Assembly (NCBI RefSeq): GCF_006636215.1
Contig: NZ_VIFM01000056.1
Location: 1-50,721, forward strand
Source of the DNA: Myxococcus llanfairpwllgwyngyllgogerychwyrndrobwllllantysiliogogogochensis
GTDB taxonomy: Bacteria; Myxococcota; Myxococcia; Myxococcales; Myxococcaceae
Length of the DNA stretch: 50,721 nucleotides
Reading direction: 5' to 3'
Shown here: piece after piece, positions 33,337-42,058 of the stretch
Layout of the letters: each line of letters begins with the position of its first letter
Position numbering within the stretch: position 1 is the first letter of the stretch
Program-made: the position numbers and the translations under genes
The notes under the pieces: model-generated
Database searches by the model: none
Seen by the model: only the letters and a program-made list of their open reading frames with translations
Told to the model about the DNA's origin: nothing

Positions 33337-35370
33337 TCACCGCACGGTGAAGGCGCGCGACGCGCCGTAGTAAGGGCGCACGCGCCCATCCCAGCCCGAC
33401 TTCCATTCGCCCTCATGCAGGATGCGATAGGTGCCTGGCGAGGCATCGCGAGGAATGCGCCACTCCACGAGGACGTGCGAGCACCCCAGCGTGGGCAGAC
33501 AGTTCTCCCGCTCCCACCGGTAACGCGTCTCCCAGTCACTGTCATCCGCCACGTCCACCCAGGCGCCAATGGAGCCCTTGCGCTGCACGCGCAGGTACGA
33601 GTCCTCCAGGCGCAGGTCGTTCTTCGGATGCGCGCCCCAGAACGTGACGCGCACCGTGTCGCCGCGCGCGTAGGCCGGACGAGCGTCGGTGAGCACCTCA
33701 CCGAACTCTACCCAGAGCAGCTTGTCGTCGAACACCACGCCGGGCTGGAGGCTGGCCTGGATGTAGCGCAGGTCCGGAGGCGTGGGGCCGGGTGACACGG
33801 GCTGCCCGTCGCGCAGCGCCACGGCGAGCCCGTCGAAGCCCTGCTGGAGCGCGGCGAGCGTCCAGGGCCCAAAGTGTGTGGACGCGCCTTCATAGGACTG
33901 GCGGGCATACTCCTCGCGCGTGGCCACATAGCCCGCGTAGTCGTTGGCGAGCCCCGCGATGACGACCTCGGTGACGCCGACGGGCCCCAGCCGCTCCAGC
34001 ACCGTCTGACGCAGGCGGCGCCCGGCCATCGTCGTCACCTCGAAGGGCACGGCCACCAGCGCAAGCGAGCCCACGGTGACGAGCTGGAGGGGCAGCACGT
34101 TGGGCGTCCACGGGTGCGGCAGCATGCTTCCCATCTCCAGGACGATGGGCTTCTCACCCTGGCAGGGCGTGGTGGTGAGCGCGCAGGTGAACTGGCTCCA
34201 GAGGTCATGGAGGGTGGAGCACGACGCCCCCTCCACCCCGTACCCGGGCCCGTCCTCCGCGCCCGCCAGCATCGACACACCGATGGCGGCGGGACACGTG
34301 CGGCGCGGCTGTCCATCCGTGTACGCGGGCGCCACGTCCACCGCGTCCATCTTCACGAAGGTGCGTCGGGAGTCCACGCCCCCGGTGAGCGGCGTCGTGG
34401 CGAGCGTCCACAGGTGCGCGGCGAAGTCGTGCTGGCGCCGCGCGGACAGCTCCGTGTCCTCGAAGTCGTTGGCGCCGCCGCCATTCGTCCCGCCGAGCAC
34501 GTTGGGCGTGACGTCCCCTTCGTTGGACTGGGCGAACGCGGCGACGAAGGTGTCACCCGCGTCGTGCGCCTTCTCGAAGAGATAGGAGGCAAGGCCCTTG
34601 TTGTCGCCGCTGATGAGGTGGTTGTCGTTGCCCATGGACGTGGCATGGACGGCGAACCAGTTGATGAGCCCCACGTCGCGTCCATCCGTCCGCGTCAGGC
34701 GCACCAGCGTCATCCGCGTGTCCACGTCGTGGGCGTAGCGGGCACGCTCGGCGGAGGGGTTGAACCGGTAGGCCTCCGGCGAGCGATTGCGACTGGCGCC
34801 CAGCAACTCTCCCGTGGCCAGGCGCAGCGTGCCCGCTCCCAGCCGGGAGTGCGCGCGGGCAATGGAGGTGACGATGCCGGAGACGATGGCGTCGAAGCTC
34901 TGCGGCACGAAGCCGAAGGTGCTCAGGTTGTAGAAGGTGTGGTGCGAGAAGCCGCCCGGCCCCGAGTGCGTGTGCGTGGCGCTGATGAGGACGTTCTCAT
35001 CGGAGTAGACGTCGCCGAAGCGGGCGCGCAGCTTCTCCACCACCTGCGTCTTCACCGCCTGGAAGACCATGCCCAGGTCCGCGCTCACGAAGGCCACACG
35101 CCGCCCGTTGCACGGCGAGACGACGACGAAGGCCCGCGAGCGCAGGCGCTGGTGGATGCCCGCTGTCTGCTGCGAGAGCTGTCCGTAACCCATCATCCCC
35201 ACCTCGGCGGCGGGGCCGGTGATGTCCCCCATGCCCGCACCGATGAGGAAGCGCGTGTTGCCCGCACAGGTGTCGCCGGACGCACCGCGCAGCGGAGCGA
35301 CAGCCCCCTGGGCCACCGTCCCCAGGACGAAGCTCAGCGCCAGGACGAGCCGGAACAGATGTGCGCGCAT
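33337..35370 (-). CDS. Neutral/alkaline ceramidase, secreted
   Basis: The 677-residue product starts at ATG 35370, with GGAGGA 7 bases upstream, and has a signal peptide (core about 5-20). It shows the neutral ceramidase layout: GAGMGDITGP, ATHTHSGPGG (H133, H135), FAVHATSM (H242), SGDNKGLASYLFEK, and the hexapeptide region NEGDVTPN at 283-290. It cleaves the N-acyl bond of ceramide, giving sphingosine and fatty acid. The catalytic hexapeptide of characterised members is GDVSPN; here the nucleophile position is Thr288. The C-terminal 150 residues are the Ig-like domain of the family. Myxobacteria make sphingolipids, so it may act on own or prey lipids. Confidence 0.92.
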   Translation of the reverse strand: MRAHLFRLVLALSFVLGTVAQGAVAPLRGASGDTCAGNTRFLIGAGMGDITGPAAEVGMMGYGQLSQQTAGIHQRLRSRAFVVVSPCNGRRVAFVSADLGMVFQAVKTQVVEKLRARFGDVYSDENVLISATHTHSGPGGFSHHTFYNLSTFGFVPQSFDAIVSGIVTSIARAHSRLGAGTLRLATGELLGASRNRSPEAYRFNPSAERARYAHDVDTRMTLVRLTRTDGRDVGLINWFAVHATSMGNDNHLISGDNKGLASYLFEKAHDAGDTFVAAFAQSNEGDVTPNVLGGTNGGGANDFEDTELSARRQHDFAAHLWTLATTPLTGGVDSRRTFVKMDAVDVAPAYTDGQPRRTCPAAIGVSMLAGAEDGPGYGVEGASCSTLHDLWSQFTCALTTTPCQGEKPIVLEMGSMLPHPWTPNVLPLQLVTVGSLALVAVPFEVTTMAGRRLRQTVLERLGPVGVTEVVIAGLANDYAGYVATREEYARQSYEGASTHFGPWTLAALQQGFDGLAVALRDGQPVSPGPTPPDLRYIQASLQPGVVFDDKLLWVEFGEVLTDARPAYARGDTVRVTFWGAHPKNDLRLEDSYLRVQRKGSIGAWVDVADDSDWETRYRWERENCLPTLGCSHVLVEWRIPRDASPGTYRILHEGEWKSGWDGRVRPYYGASRAFTVR

Positions 35371-35846
35371 GCCTTCCTCCAAGGCGCATGGGACGCGCCG
35401 CTCCAGGGTGGAGCCCCTCATAAAGACTCTGCTGGGCCCCCGCACCCGTCCCGTCATCGCTCGTCAGCCGGCCCACACTCCCACCAGGCCCCAGGCACGC
35501 ACGAATCACACCAGGAGTGCGTCCTCCCTGGAACATCACAAGGCCCCACCAGACGCACTCAAAACCGCCAATGACTGACGCGGTGAGCTGTCCTCGCGGG
35601 CCGCGAACCCAAGGTAGGTCCTCCACCCAACCCATGGAGTTCGCTGTGATTTTTGAACCAGAACGGGCCTCCAGTGCCACCTTCGTCACGGTCTGGATTA
35701 CCCGTGTTCACAGCAAATCAATTGCACCCAACATTTCAGTCAGGGATTCCCACTAGATGTCGATTTACGCTTTACCCAGAGTGAACCCGGGTATATCCAG
35801 TTTCCTCGCAAAACAAAGCACTCCCATCAGCCTTCCGGAGCAAGCC
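35371..35846. other. 476-base divergent intergenic region with AT-richer core
   Basis: No gene is seen; an in-frame extension upstream of 35847 is not protein-like. The right half (about 35640-35850) is richer in A/T than its surroundings and probably contains the promoter of the Hint-domain gene. It has a 7-base inverted repeat GCTGTGA (35643-35649) and TCACAGC (35708-35714). Confidence 0.5.
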
Positions 35847-36683
35847 ATGAAGCGACTGTCGTATCTGGTTGTCCTTGCGTGCGCGGTGCTTTCCACGACG
35901 GCGTCGGCGCAGTTGTCCACGCGTTGCTTCACGGATGATCAACTCACCACCTACACGCTGTCGCAGGGGCGCAACAACTGGGCCTACAACTGCGGCTACA
36001 TCACCGCGGCGAAGCGCGACTTCCTGAACTCCGAAGGCGAGTACCAGGTGTTCTCCGGCGGCTGTTTCTCCTTCACCGCGACGGGGCCCACCGCCACCTG
36101 CACCTTCTACATTCCCGCCGACACCGCCGCGCCCTGCATCCCCAACCTGGTCAAGCTCGGCACCTGCGTGACGGGCTGCTACACGGCGAAGGAGAAGGTC
36201 TCCTTCGGCGGTGAGTACTGGCCCATCTCGGACGCCTACGCCGCGGGCGTGCGCACGGTGACGGCGCTCACCCAGGACGCGTCGCTCGTCGCTCCGACGA
36301 CGGGAGAGCAGACCATCCGCGCCTTCGTGGCCGGAGACACCGTGGAGGACGTGTTCGCGCTCGAGACGGTGGACGGCCGCCGCGTCGAAGTCACCTCCGA
36401 GCACCCCATGGTCACCGCCTCCGGTGAGATGGTGAAGGCCAAGACGCTGCAGAAGGGCGACCTGCTGCTCGGCACCACGGGCGAGAAGGTGGAGCTGCGC
36501 GACGTCACCGTGTTCCGGTACGAGGGGAAGACCTGGAACGTGCAGCCGGTCAGCCACGAGAAGATTGAGAACGTGCTCGACGTGGAGGGCCTGTTGACGG
36601 GCTCGGTGCGCTTCCAGAACGAGTGGGCGGACGACCACTACCGCCTGTCGCTGCGTGACGAGGCCAGCGTCGACGGCCTCTAA
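35847..36683 (+). CDS. Secreted cysteine-rich protein with C-terminal Hint domain, copy 1
   Basis: The 278-residue product starts at ATG 35847 (GGAG 6 bases upstream). A signal peptide ends at ASA/Q (about 21). Residues 22-110 form a domain with paired cysteines (C27, C49, C73, C85, C97, C107) and the motifs QLSTRCF, NSEGEYQVF and KLGTCV. From C111 the sequence follows a Hint (hedgehog/intein) module: C111 as first residue, GEYWPISDAYAAG, AGDTVEDVFALET, the T183-x2-H186 box (VTSEHP) and LQKGDLLLG. Hint domains cleave themselves from the preceding domain by an N-S acyl shift at the first Cys, so the N-terminal domain may be released. The C-terminal HN of inteins is absent. Confidence 0.8.
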   Translation: MKRLSYLVVLACAVLSTTASAQLSTRCFTDDQLTTYTLSQGRNNWAYNCGYITAAKRDFLNSEGEYQVFSGGCFSFTATGPTATCTFYIPADTAAPCIPNLVKLGTCVTGCYTAKEKVSFGGEYWPISDAYAAGVRTVTALTQDASLVAPTTGEQTIRAFVAGDTVEDVFALETVDGRRVEVTSEHPMVTASGEMVKAKTLQKGDLLLGTTGEKVELRDVTVFRYEGKTWNVQPVSHEKIENVLDVEGLLTGSVRFQNEWADDHYRLSLRDEASVDGL

Positions 36684-36700
36684 AGCAGCCTGCTTGAACC

Positions 36701-36737
36701 GACGCGAGAGCCCGCAGGGGGCATGGGCTCTCGCGTC
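36701..36737. terminator. Strong stem-loop after Hint copy 1
   Basis: GACGCGAGAGCCC (36701-36713) pairs perfectly with GGGCTCTCGCGTC (36725-36737), a 13-bp stem with an 11-base loop. It lies between the Hint gene stop and the M1 peptidase start, and likely ends or attenuates transcription. No T tract follows. Confidence 0.75.
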
Positions 36738-36770
36738 CCACCGCGCTCGTCACTTCACGACAAGGACGCC

Positions 36771-38516
36771 ATGCGAAGCATCCCAGGATGGTTTGCGAAG
36801 AAGGTGGCACGCGGTCTCGCGGTGGTGGCGCTGACCTGGAGTCCCCTGGTGCTCACGGGGACCGGGTGCGGCCCGACGGAGGACGCCTCCGAGCAGGAGG
36901 CGCCGCTCGACACCCGGGCGCACTCCTTCACGCCGATGGCGCCCTCGGGCGACTTCACCGCCCAGGTGACGCGCTACGAATACGAATTCGCGACGCAGAC
37001 GGGCGCGGCGAAGTCCACGCTGTTGATGGACGTCTACCCCCCGGGCGGCGACTGCTTCGTGGTGAAGGCCCCCCAGGGCCTCACCGAGGTCCACTGGAAT
37101 GGGAACCCCCCGCTGCGGTCCGAGTCCGTCGAGGACGGCATCCGCGTGTGTGGGCCGGGACTCTTCGCGGGCCAGGTGAAGCTGGAGGCGCGCTTCACCG
37201 TGCCCCTCCAGACGTATGACTTCACGCAGGTCGGCTTCTCCCGCCGCACGGACAAGGCGGGCAACACGTTCTCCTACCTGCTCAACTGGGTGGAGGGCTG
37301 CGACAGGTTCGGCCCCTGTGACGACCGCACGGACCAGCTCGCGCAGTATGTCTTCACCATCAAGCACGCGCAGAACGAGCGCGTGGTGTGCCCGGGCCAG
37401 CGCACCCGTCCGGACAACACCACGACGAAGTGCACGCTGACCGGGCTCACCAAGGCGCCCACGTACTCGTCCTTCGCCGTGGCCTCCAACCCCGCCTGGG
37501 TCCCCAGCACGTTCACGGAGGTGTCCAACAAGTTCAAGCTGGTGTTCTACGAGGTGCCCGGCGGGAAGCTGGCGGCCTCGCTCAACGCCAACGACGTGAA
37601 GGCGTACCTGCACTGGATTATCGGTGAGCTGGGGCCGCTGCCCTACGGCACGGAGTTGCGCGTCGCGGGCGCGCCCACGGAGTGGCTGGGCGTGGAGCAC
37701 CCCGCCAACCTCATCCTCCGCGAGGACCTGCCGGACCTGCGGCGCGACTACGCGAACATGACGATGCACACGCTGATGCACGAGGTCGTGCACCAGTGGG
37801 CGGGCAATCGCACCACGCTGTCGCGGCCCTTCGACTTCGTGTGGAAGGAAGCCATCGCCGAATACCTCACGTACCTGTACGAGCTGCGCGCGCGCCCCTC
37901 GGGCGAGGCGGAGCAGACGCGCGCGTACTGGGACCGGCTGGCGCGCACCGCGGCGTACTACCCGCAGCCGCAGGATGACCCGCCGCCCGTCTTCCTCTCG
38001 CTCGCGTCGGACGTCTACGGCACCGGGCCCATGATTCTCTTCCTCCAACTGGAGCCGCTGCTCGGCCAGGACGCCGTCCTCCGGGGCATCAAGGGCTTCC
38101 TGTCCCAGCCCGGGGACCGGAGCGTCGACGACCTGCGCGCCGCGCTGGAGCAGGCATCAGGCAAGAACCTGGGCCCGTACTTCGACGCCTGGGTCCACGG
38201 CGCGGGTGACCCGGACTGGCCCTACTTCGAGGTGAGCACCGAGGAGGACGACGGCGACGTCACCCTCACCGCCCTCCAACGCTCGGTCTCCGGAACGCAC
38301 TACCCCGTCGCGGTGGACGTGCTGCTCGAAGGCGCCACGCAATCCAAGCTCGTCACGCTCGACTACGGCCTGGAGCCCGAGTCGGACACCCTCCACGTGA
38401 CGGTGCCCTTCCCCGAGCCCGTGCTGCAGGTGACGGTGGACCCGGAGAACCGGGTGGTCAACCGCAGGTTCCTCGGAGTCTCCGACGAGCCGCCTCCGCC
38501 GCGCTGGCTGTTCTAA
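36771..38516 (+). CDS. M1-like (gluzincin) metallopeptidase lipoprotein
   Basis: The 581-residue product starts at ATG 36771 (AAGGA 7 bases upstream). A signal peptide ends at GTGC (C33), so it is probably lipid-anchored. The zinc site is H337-E338-x2-H341-x18-E360 (HEVVHQWAGN to WKEAIAEYL), the M1 aminopeptidase spacing. The exopeptidase GxMEN motif is altered to GVEHP (307-311), keeping only the Glu. The N-terminal beta-domain carries paired cysteines; a helical domain (about 400-490) and a C-terminal beta-domain follow. It may be an aminopeptidase with changed N-terminus recognition. It sits 33 bases past a strong stem-loop, in a run of exported protein genes. Confidence 0.86.
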   Translation: MRSIPGWFAKKVARGLAVVALTWSPLVLTGTGCGPTEDASEQEAPLDTRAHSFTPMAPSGDFTAQVTRYEYEFATQTGAAKSTLLMDVYPPGGDCFVVKAPQGLTEVHWNGNPPLRSESVEDGIRVCGPGLFAGQVKLEARFTVPLQTYDFTQVGFSRRTDKAGNTFSYLLNWVEGCDRFGPCDDRTDQLAQYVFTIKHAQNERVVCPGQRTRPDNTTTKCTLTGLTKAPTYSSFAVASNPAWVPSTFTEVSNKFKLVFYEVPGGKLAASLNANDVKAYLHWIIGELGPLPYGTELRVAGAPTEWLGVEHPANLILREDLPDLRRDYANMTMHTLMHEVVHQWAGNRTTLSRPFDFVWKEAIAEYLTYLYELRARPSGEAEQTRAYWDRLARTAAYYPQPQDDPPPVFLSLASDVYGTGPMILFLQLEPLLGQDAVLRGIKGFLSQPGDRSVDDLRAALEQASGKNLGPYFDAWVHGAGDPDWPYFEVSTEEDDGDVTLTALQRSVSGTHYPVAVDVLLEGATQSKLVTLDYGLEPESDTLHVTVPFPEPVLQVTVDPENRVVNRRFLGVSDEPPPPRWLF

Positions 38517-38562
38517 CCCCTCTCATCGAATCGCGTCGTCATCGACAAGGAGCGCAGGCCCC

Positions 38563-39375
38563 ATGAACGGACATCCCCCCGAGAGCGCCAAGCCAAAGCC
38601 TCCCAGACGCTGGCGGATGATGGGACCCGGGCTCGCGTTGCTCGTCCTCGGAGGCACGGGGCTCTACGGACTCGTCACCCTGAAGGGCGCCGACACGCCC
38701 TCCACCCCGCCGCCTCCCGCCGACACGGCGTCCCAGGCGCACAAGCCCACGAGTTCTCCACAGCCCACCGCGGCGCTCCCGCGACGCCCGGGCGCTCCCG
38801 CTCCCACGCCATCCGAGGCCGCGCCAGCCACCGACGAGGCCCGGGTGGCGAAGGAGCAGCGAGAGGCCGCGCGGGTGTCCGCGAGGGAGTACCGGGCCGG
38901 ACGCTTCAACGCGTTCTTCCGCAAGGAGGTCTTCGTCGAGGAGCTCACGCGGGAAGGCGGCGCGCGCATCATCGGCTTGAGGAACGAGCTGGCGGACCCC
39001 ACGGCGCTCCAGCAGCTGCCGGCCGGCGCCCAGTTCCTGGAGACCAAGCCCGAGCCGGTGCTGGAGCGCATGGCGATGATTGACCTGCTCTTCGAGCTGG
39101 CGCCGCAGGAGCCCACCGCCCGCGAGGCGATGACGTCGCTGGCGCTGACGCCCATCGACAGCGCGCTGCCGGACTCGGTGAAGAAGGGGCTCGTCGGAGA
39201 GAAGTACGACCTGCTGTTCCGGCTCGCGCAGGTGGACCGGCAGCTGGCCGTCGACACGTACTCGAAGCTGGAGAACCCCCGGCTCAAGAACCTGCTGCGC
39301 GAGGCGCTCGTCGCCGGACTGGCGGAGTCGGGGGCCAGCCCCGACGAAGTCCAGCGGATGACAGCACACCTCTAA
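38563..39375 (+). CDS. Membrane-anchored protein of unknown function
   Basis: The 270-residue product starts at ATG 38563. It has a basic N-terminus, one transmembrane segment (about 22-41), a Pro/Ala/Thr-rich linker (about 45-90) and an alpha-helical C-terminal domain (about 95-270: VAKEQREAARVSAREYRAGRFNAFF, PVLERMAMIDLLFELAP, KYDLLFRLAQVDRQLAVDTYSKL). The layout suggests an inner-membrane anchor reaching across the periplasm. I recognise no family or catalytic motif. It lies 46 bases after the M1 peptidase gene in the same direction and may be co-transcribed. Confidence 0.75.
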   Translation: MNGHPPESAKPKPPRRWRMMGPGLALLVLGGTGLYGLVTLKGADTPSTPPPPADTASQAHKPTSSPQPTAALPRRPGAPAPTPSEAAPATDEARVAKEQREAARVSAREYRAGRFNAFFRKEVFVEELTREGGARIIGLRNELADPTALQQLPAGAQFLETKPEPVLERMAMIDLLFELAPQEPTAREAMTSLALTPIDSALPDSVKKGLVGEKYDLLFRLAQVDRQLAVDTYSKLENPRLKNLLREALVAGLAESGASPDEVQRMTAHL

Positions 39376-39540
39376 TCCGCGGCCGTGATGGGCCCAGGAG
39401 CACCCTGTCCGCCGAGGGCGGAGGGGGCCTCGTGTGTCCCGAAGTGCCAGCGAGGAGGGCTCGCCCACCCATCCGGAGCCGGGTGGTCGCGCCCGCGCTG
39501 GAGCCGTGAAGCAACACCCACCAGAAGACAGGAGCGCGTC

Positions 39541-41112
39541 GTGACTCGGACTTGGAAACAGGGATTGATTGGAGCGTGCTGTGCCGTCGTGGGCGTCGCG
39601 TGCGGCGACGTCCCGGCGGACCCGGCCGAGGCGCGGGACAGCACCCGGCAAGCTCGGCAGACTCGGCAGGACGCCCTCGCCGCGCTGGGCCGCGTGGAAG
39701 TGGTCGACGTGGGGAAGGACGGCACCCCCAGCTTCATCCGGGGACGGTTGGGCACGGCGGACACCGCGCTCGCGGCGCTCAAGGCCGGTGACGCGCTCGC
39801 GCCCGCGCTGCGCGCCATCGCCCCGGTGTTCGGGCTGCGCGCGGAGGAGCTGACGGTGCGCTCCAGCCGCGTGGATGACCTGGGCTTCACGCACATCCGC
39901 TATGACCAGACGCGCCAGGGCATCCGCGTCGTGGGGGGCGAGCTGGTGCTGCACGTCAACACGGCGGGCCTGGTGTACGCGGCCAATGGCTCGGCCCGAG
40001 GCGCTGGTGAGCCCGCGACGCTCGCGCGGTTCCCCATCGACGACGTGAAGCGCGCGGCGCTGGAGGGGCTCGACACGCTCGTCGTCGAGGGCGAGCCCCG
40101 CTTCGTCTACTTCCTGAGCGCCGAGGGCTCGCTGGCCTCCGCCTGGGAGGTGACGCGCGCGGGCACTCGCGAGGATGCGCCCGCCAGGGACCGCGTCTAC
40201 GTGGACGCGGCGTCGGGCCGGGTGCTCGACGTGCAGCCGCTCATCCACTCCGCCCAGAATCGTCGAATCCACTCGGCCAACAACCAGTGGACCACGCCCG
40301 GCACCCTGCGCCGCATCGAGCTCGGCGCGGCCACGGGCGACAACCATGTCGACGTGAACTACGACCACGTCGGCACGACGTACGCCTGCTACGAGACGAT
40401 TTTCGGTCGCGACTCGTTCGATGACCGGGGCGCCACCATCACCAGCACCGTGCACTACGGCGCCTCGTACGTGAATGCGTACTGGGACGGCATTCAAATC
40501 GTGTTCGGCGATGGCGACGGGGTGAACTCCGGTCAGCTCGGCCTGGATTTGGACGTGGTGTCCCACGAAATCACCCACGCCGTGACGCAGTACGAGTCGG
40601 GGCTCGTGTACCGCAACGAGTCCGGCGCGCTCAACGAGAGCCTGTCGGACATCGCCGCCGCCATCTGCGAGAGCTGGGCTCGCGGCGGCGCCATCGACGC
40701 GGACGTCTGGAAGATTGGCGAGGACATCTGGACGCCGAACATCGGCGGGGATGCGCTCCGCTACATGGACAACCCCACGCGGGACGGCTCGTCCAAGGAC
40801 TACTACCCCGAGCGCTACACGGGCACCGCGGACAACGGCGGTGTGCACTGGAACTCGGGCATCCAGAACCTGGTCTTCAAGCTGCTCGTGACGGGCGGCA
40901 CGCACCCGCGCGGCAAGACCCCCATCAACGTGGCGGGCGTGGGCATGAACCGCGCGGCGCAGACCTTCTACTTCGCCGCGACGAACTACTACACGTCCAC
41001 CACGACGATGTCCCAGGCCAAGGCCTACACCGTCCAGGCCGCCCAGGACCGCTACGACGCCTCCGTCGTGAACGCGGTGCGCGACGCCTGGGGCGCGGCG
41101 GGCGTGCCGTAG
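39541..41112 (+). CDS. M4 (thermolysin-family) metalloprotease, lipoprotein
   Basis: The 523-residue product starts at GTG 39541 (AGGAG 6-8 bases upstream). The signal peptide ends at VGVAC (C21), a possible lipidation site. Residues about 40-230 are an FTP/PepSY propeptide (IRYDQTRQGIRVVGGELVLHVN) that folds and inhibits the enzyme until cleaved. The catalytic domain has H342-E343-x2-H346 (SHEITHAVTQ), the third ligand E366 in GALNESLSD, and a later GVHWNSG with the transition-state His. It is an endoprotease acting outside the cell, probably in nutrition. Hint copy 2 starts 44 bases downstream, with no terminator between them. Confidence 0.93.
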   Translation: MTRTWKQGLIGACCAVVGVACGDVPADPAEARDSTRQARQTRQDALAALGRVEVVDVGKDGTPSFIRGRLGTADTALAALKAGDALAPALRAIAPVFGLRAEELTVRSSRVDDLGFTHIRYDQTRQGIRVVGGELVLHVNTAGLVYAANGSARGAGEPATLARFPIDDVKRAALEGLDTLVVEGEPRFVYFLSAEGSLASAWEVTRAGTREDAPARDRVYVDAASGRVLDVQPLIHSAQNRRIHSANNQWTTPGTLRRIELGAATGDNHVDVNYDHVGTTYACYETIFGRDSFDDRGATITSTVHYGASYVNAYWDGIQIVFGDGDGVNSGQLGLDLDVVSHEITHAVTQYESGLVYRNESGALNESLSDIAAAICESWARGGAIDADVWKIGEDIWTPNIGGDALRYMDNPTRDGSSKDYYPERYTGTADNGGVHWNSGIQNLVFKLLVTGGTHPRGKTPINVAGVGMNRAAQTFYFAATNYYTSTTTMSQAKAYTVQAAQDRYDASVVNAVRDAWGAAGVP

Positions 41113-41156
41113 GCGACTCCAAGCGCAGTCCATTCCCATCACCTCAAGGAGAACCC

Positions 41157-41993
41157 ATGAAGAATGTCTTCATCGCCGTCGCAGTCTTCTCTGTCTGTCT
41201 TTCGAGCACCGCCCTGGCGCAGCTGTCCACGCGCTGCTTCCAGGATGACCAGCTCACCACGATTGACCTCGCGCGGGGCCGCAACGCCTGGGCCCGCAGG
41301 TGCGGCCTCATCACCGCCACGCGCGAGGCGTACCTGAACACGGAGAACGAGTACCAGGTCTTCACCAACGGTTGCTTCGCGTACCCGGCCGTGCCCGCGG
41401 GCTCGTCCTGTACGTTCTTCGTCCCCGCCGTCGAGTCCGCGGAGTGCATCACCGGCCTGAACAAGCTGGGCACCTGCGTCGCCGGCTGCACCACGCCCAG
41501 CCAGAAAGTCGCCTTCGGTGGGCGGATGCTGCCGGTGCCGGAGGCGTACGCGTCCGGGCTCACCACCGTGACGGCCCTGAGCCCTGACTCGGAGGCGGGC
41601 TTCCTGCGTTATGGCGAGCAGACCATCCGCAGCTTCGTCGCGGGCGACACGCAGGAGGACATCTTCACCCTGGAGACCCAGGAGGGTCGCCGCCTGGAAG
41701 TGACGGCGGAGCACCCGATGGTCCTGGAGGACGGGACGATGGTGAAGGCCCGCACGCTGCAGGCCGGCGACACGCTGCTGGGCGCCGACGGCGTGAAGCT
41801 GCACCTGAGCCGCGTCACCGTCTTCAACTTCAAGGGCCAGGTCTGGAACGTCCGGCCGGAGAGCCAGGTGAAGCTCGAGAACGTGATGAACGCGGAGGGC
41901 TTCCTCACCGGCTCCGTGCGCTTCCAGAACGAGTGGGCCCAGGACGACTACCGCCTGTCCCTGCGTGACGACGTGGACGTCAGCGGCCTGTAG
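41157..41993 (+). CDS. Secreted cysteine-rich protein with C-terminal Hint domain, copy 2
   Basis: The 278-residue product (ATG 41157, AAGGAG upstream) aligns without gaps to copy 1 at 35847, with the same first Hint cysteine C111 (TCVAGC) and the same T183-x2-H186 box (VTAEHP). The signal peptide ends at ALA/Q. The cysteine-rich domain keeps QLSTRCF, NTENEYQVF and KLGTCV. The Hint module has AGDTQEDIFTLET and LQAGDTLLG, and ends LTGSVRFQNEWAQDDYRLSLRD-like as in copy 1. Both copies have the same length, so the whole protein is under selection. It is probably co-transcribed with the M4 protease, which makes a protease/Hint partnership worth testing. Confidence 0.8.
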   Translation: MKNVFIAVAVFSVCLSSTALAQLSTRCFQDDQLTTIDLARGRNAWARRCGLITATREAYLNTENEYQVFTNGCFAYPAVPAGSSCTFFVPAVESAECITGLNKLGTCVAGCTTPSQKVAFGGRMLPVPEAYASGLTTVTALSPDSEAGFLRYGEQTIRSFVAGDTQEDIFTLETQEGRRLEVTAEHPMVLEDGTMVKARTLQAGDTLLGADGVKLHLSRVTVFNFKGQVWNVRPESQVKLENVMNAEGFLTGSVRFQNEWAQDDYRLSLRDDVDVSGL

Positions 41994-42017
41994 GCCCGCG
42001 CGTTGACCCCTCGGGTG

Positions 42018-42049
42018 GGGACTCCGGCTGTGTGAATCGCCGGAGTCCC
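42018..42049. terminator. Bidirectional terminator-like stem-loop
   Basis: GGGACTCCGGC (42018-42028) pairs with GCCGGAGTCCC (42039-42049), an 11-bp stem with a 10-base loop, between the convergent stops of Hint copy 2 and the CGDGxC-repeat lipoprotein. Confidence 0.75.
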
Positions 42050-42058
42050 AGCCTCCCC

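Noticed and set aside
38539..41142. An 867-codon open frame on the - strand opposite the membrane-anchored protein and M4 protease genes
   Set aside because: It is a third-position-GC shadow. The product is Arg/Val/His-rich without domains, while the + strand frames have signal peptides and catalytic motifs.
35847..41993. The Hint domains as true splicing inteins
   Set aside because: There is no C-terminal His-Asn and no C-extein of a conserved host protein, so only cleavage-type autoprocessing is suggested.
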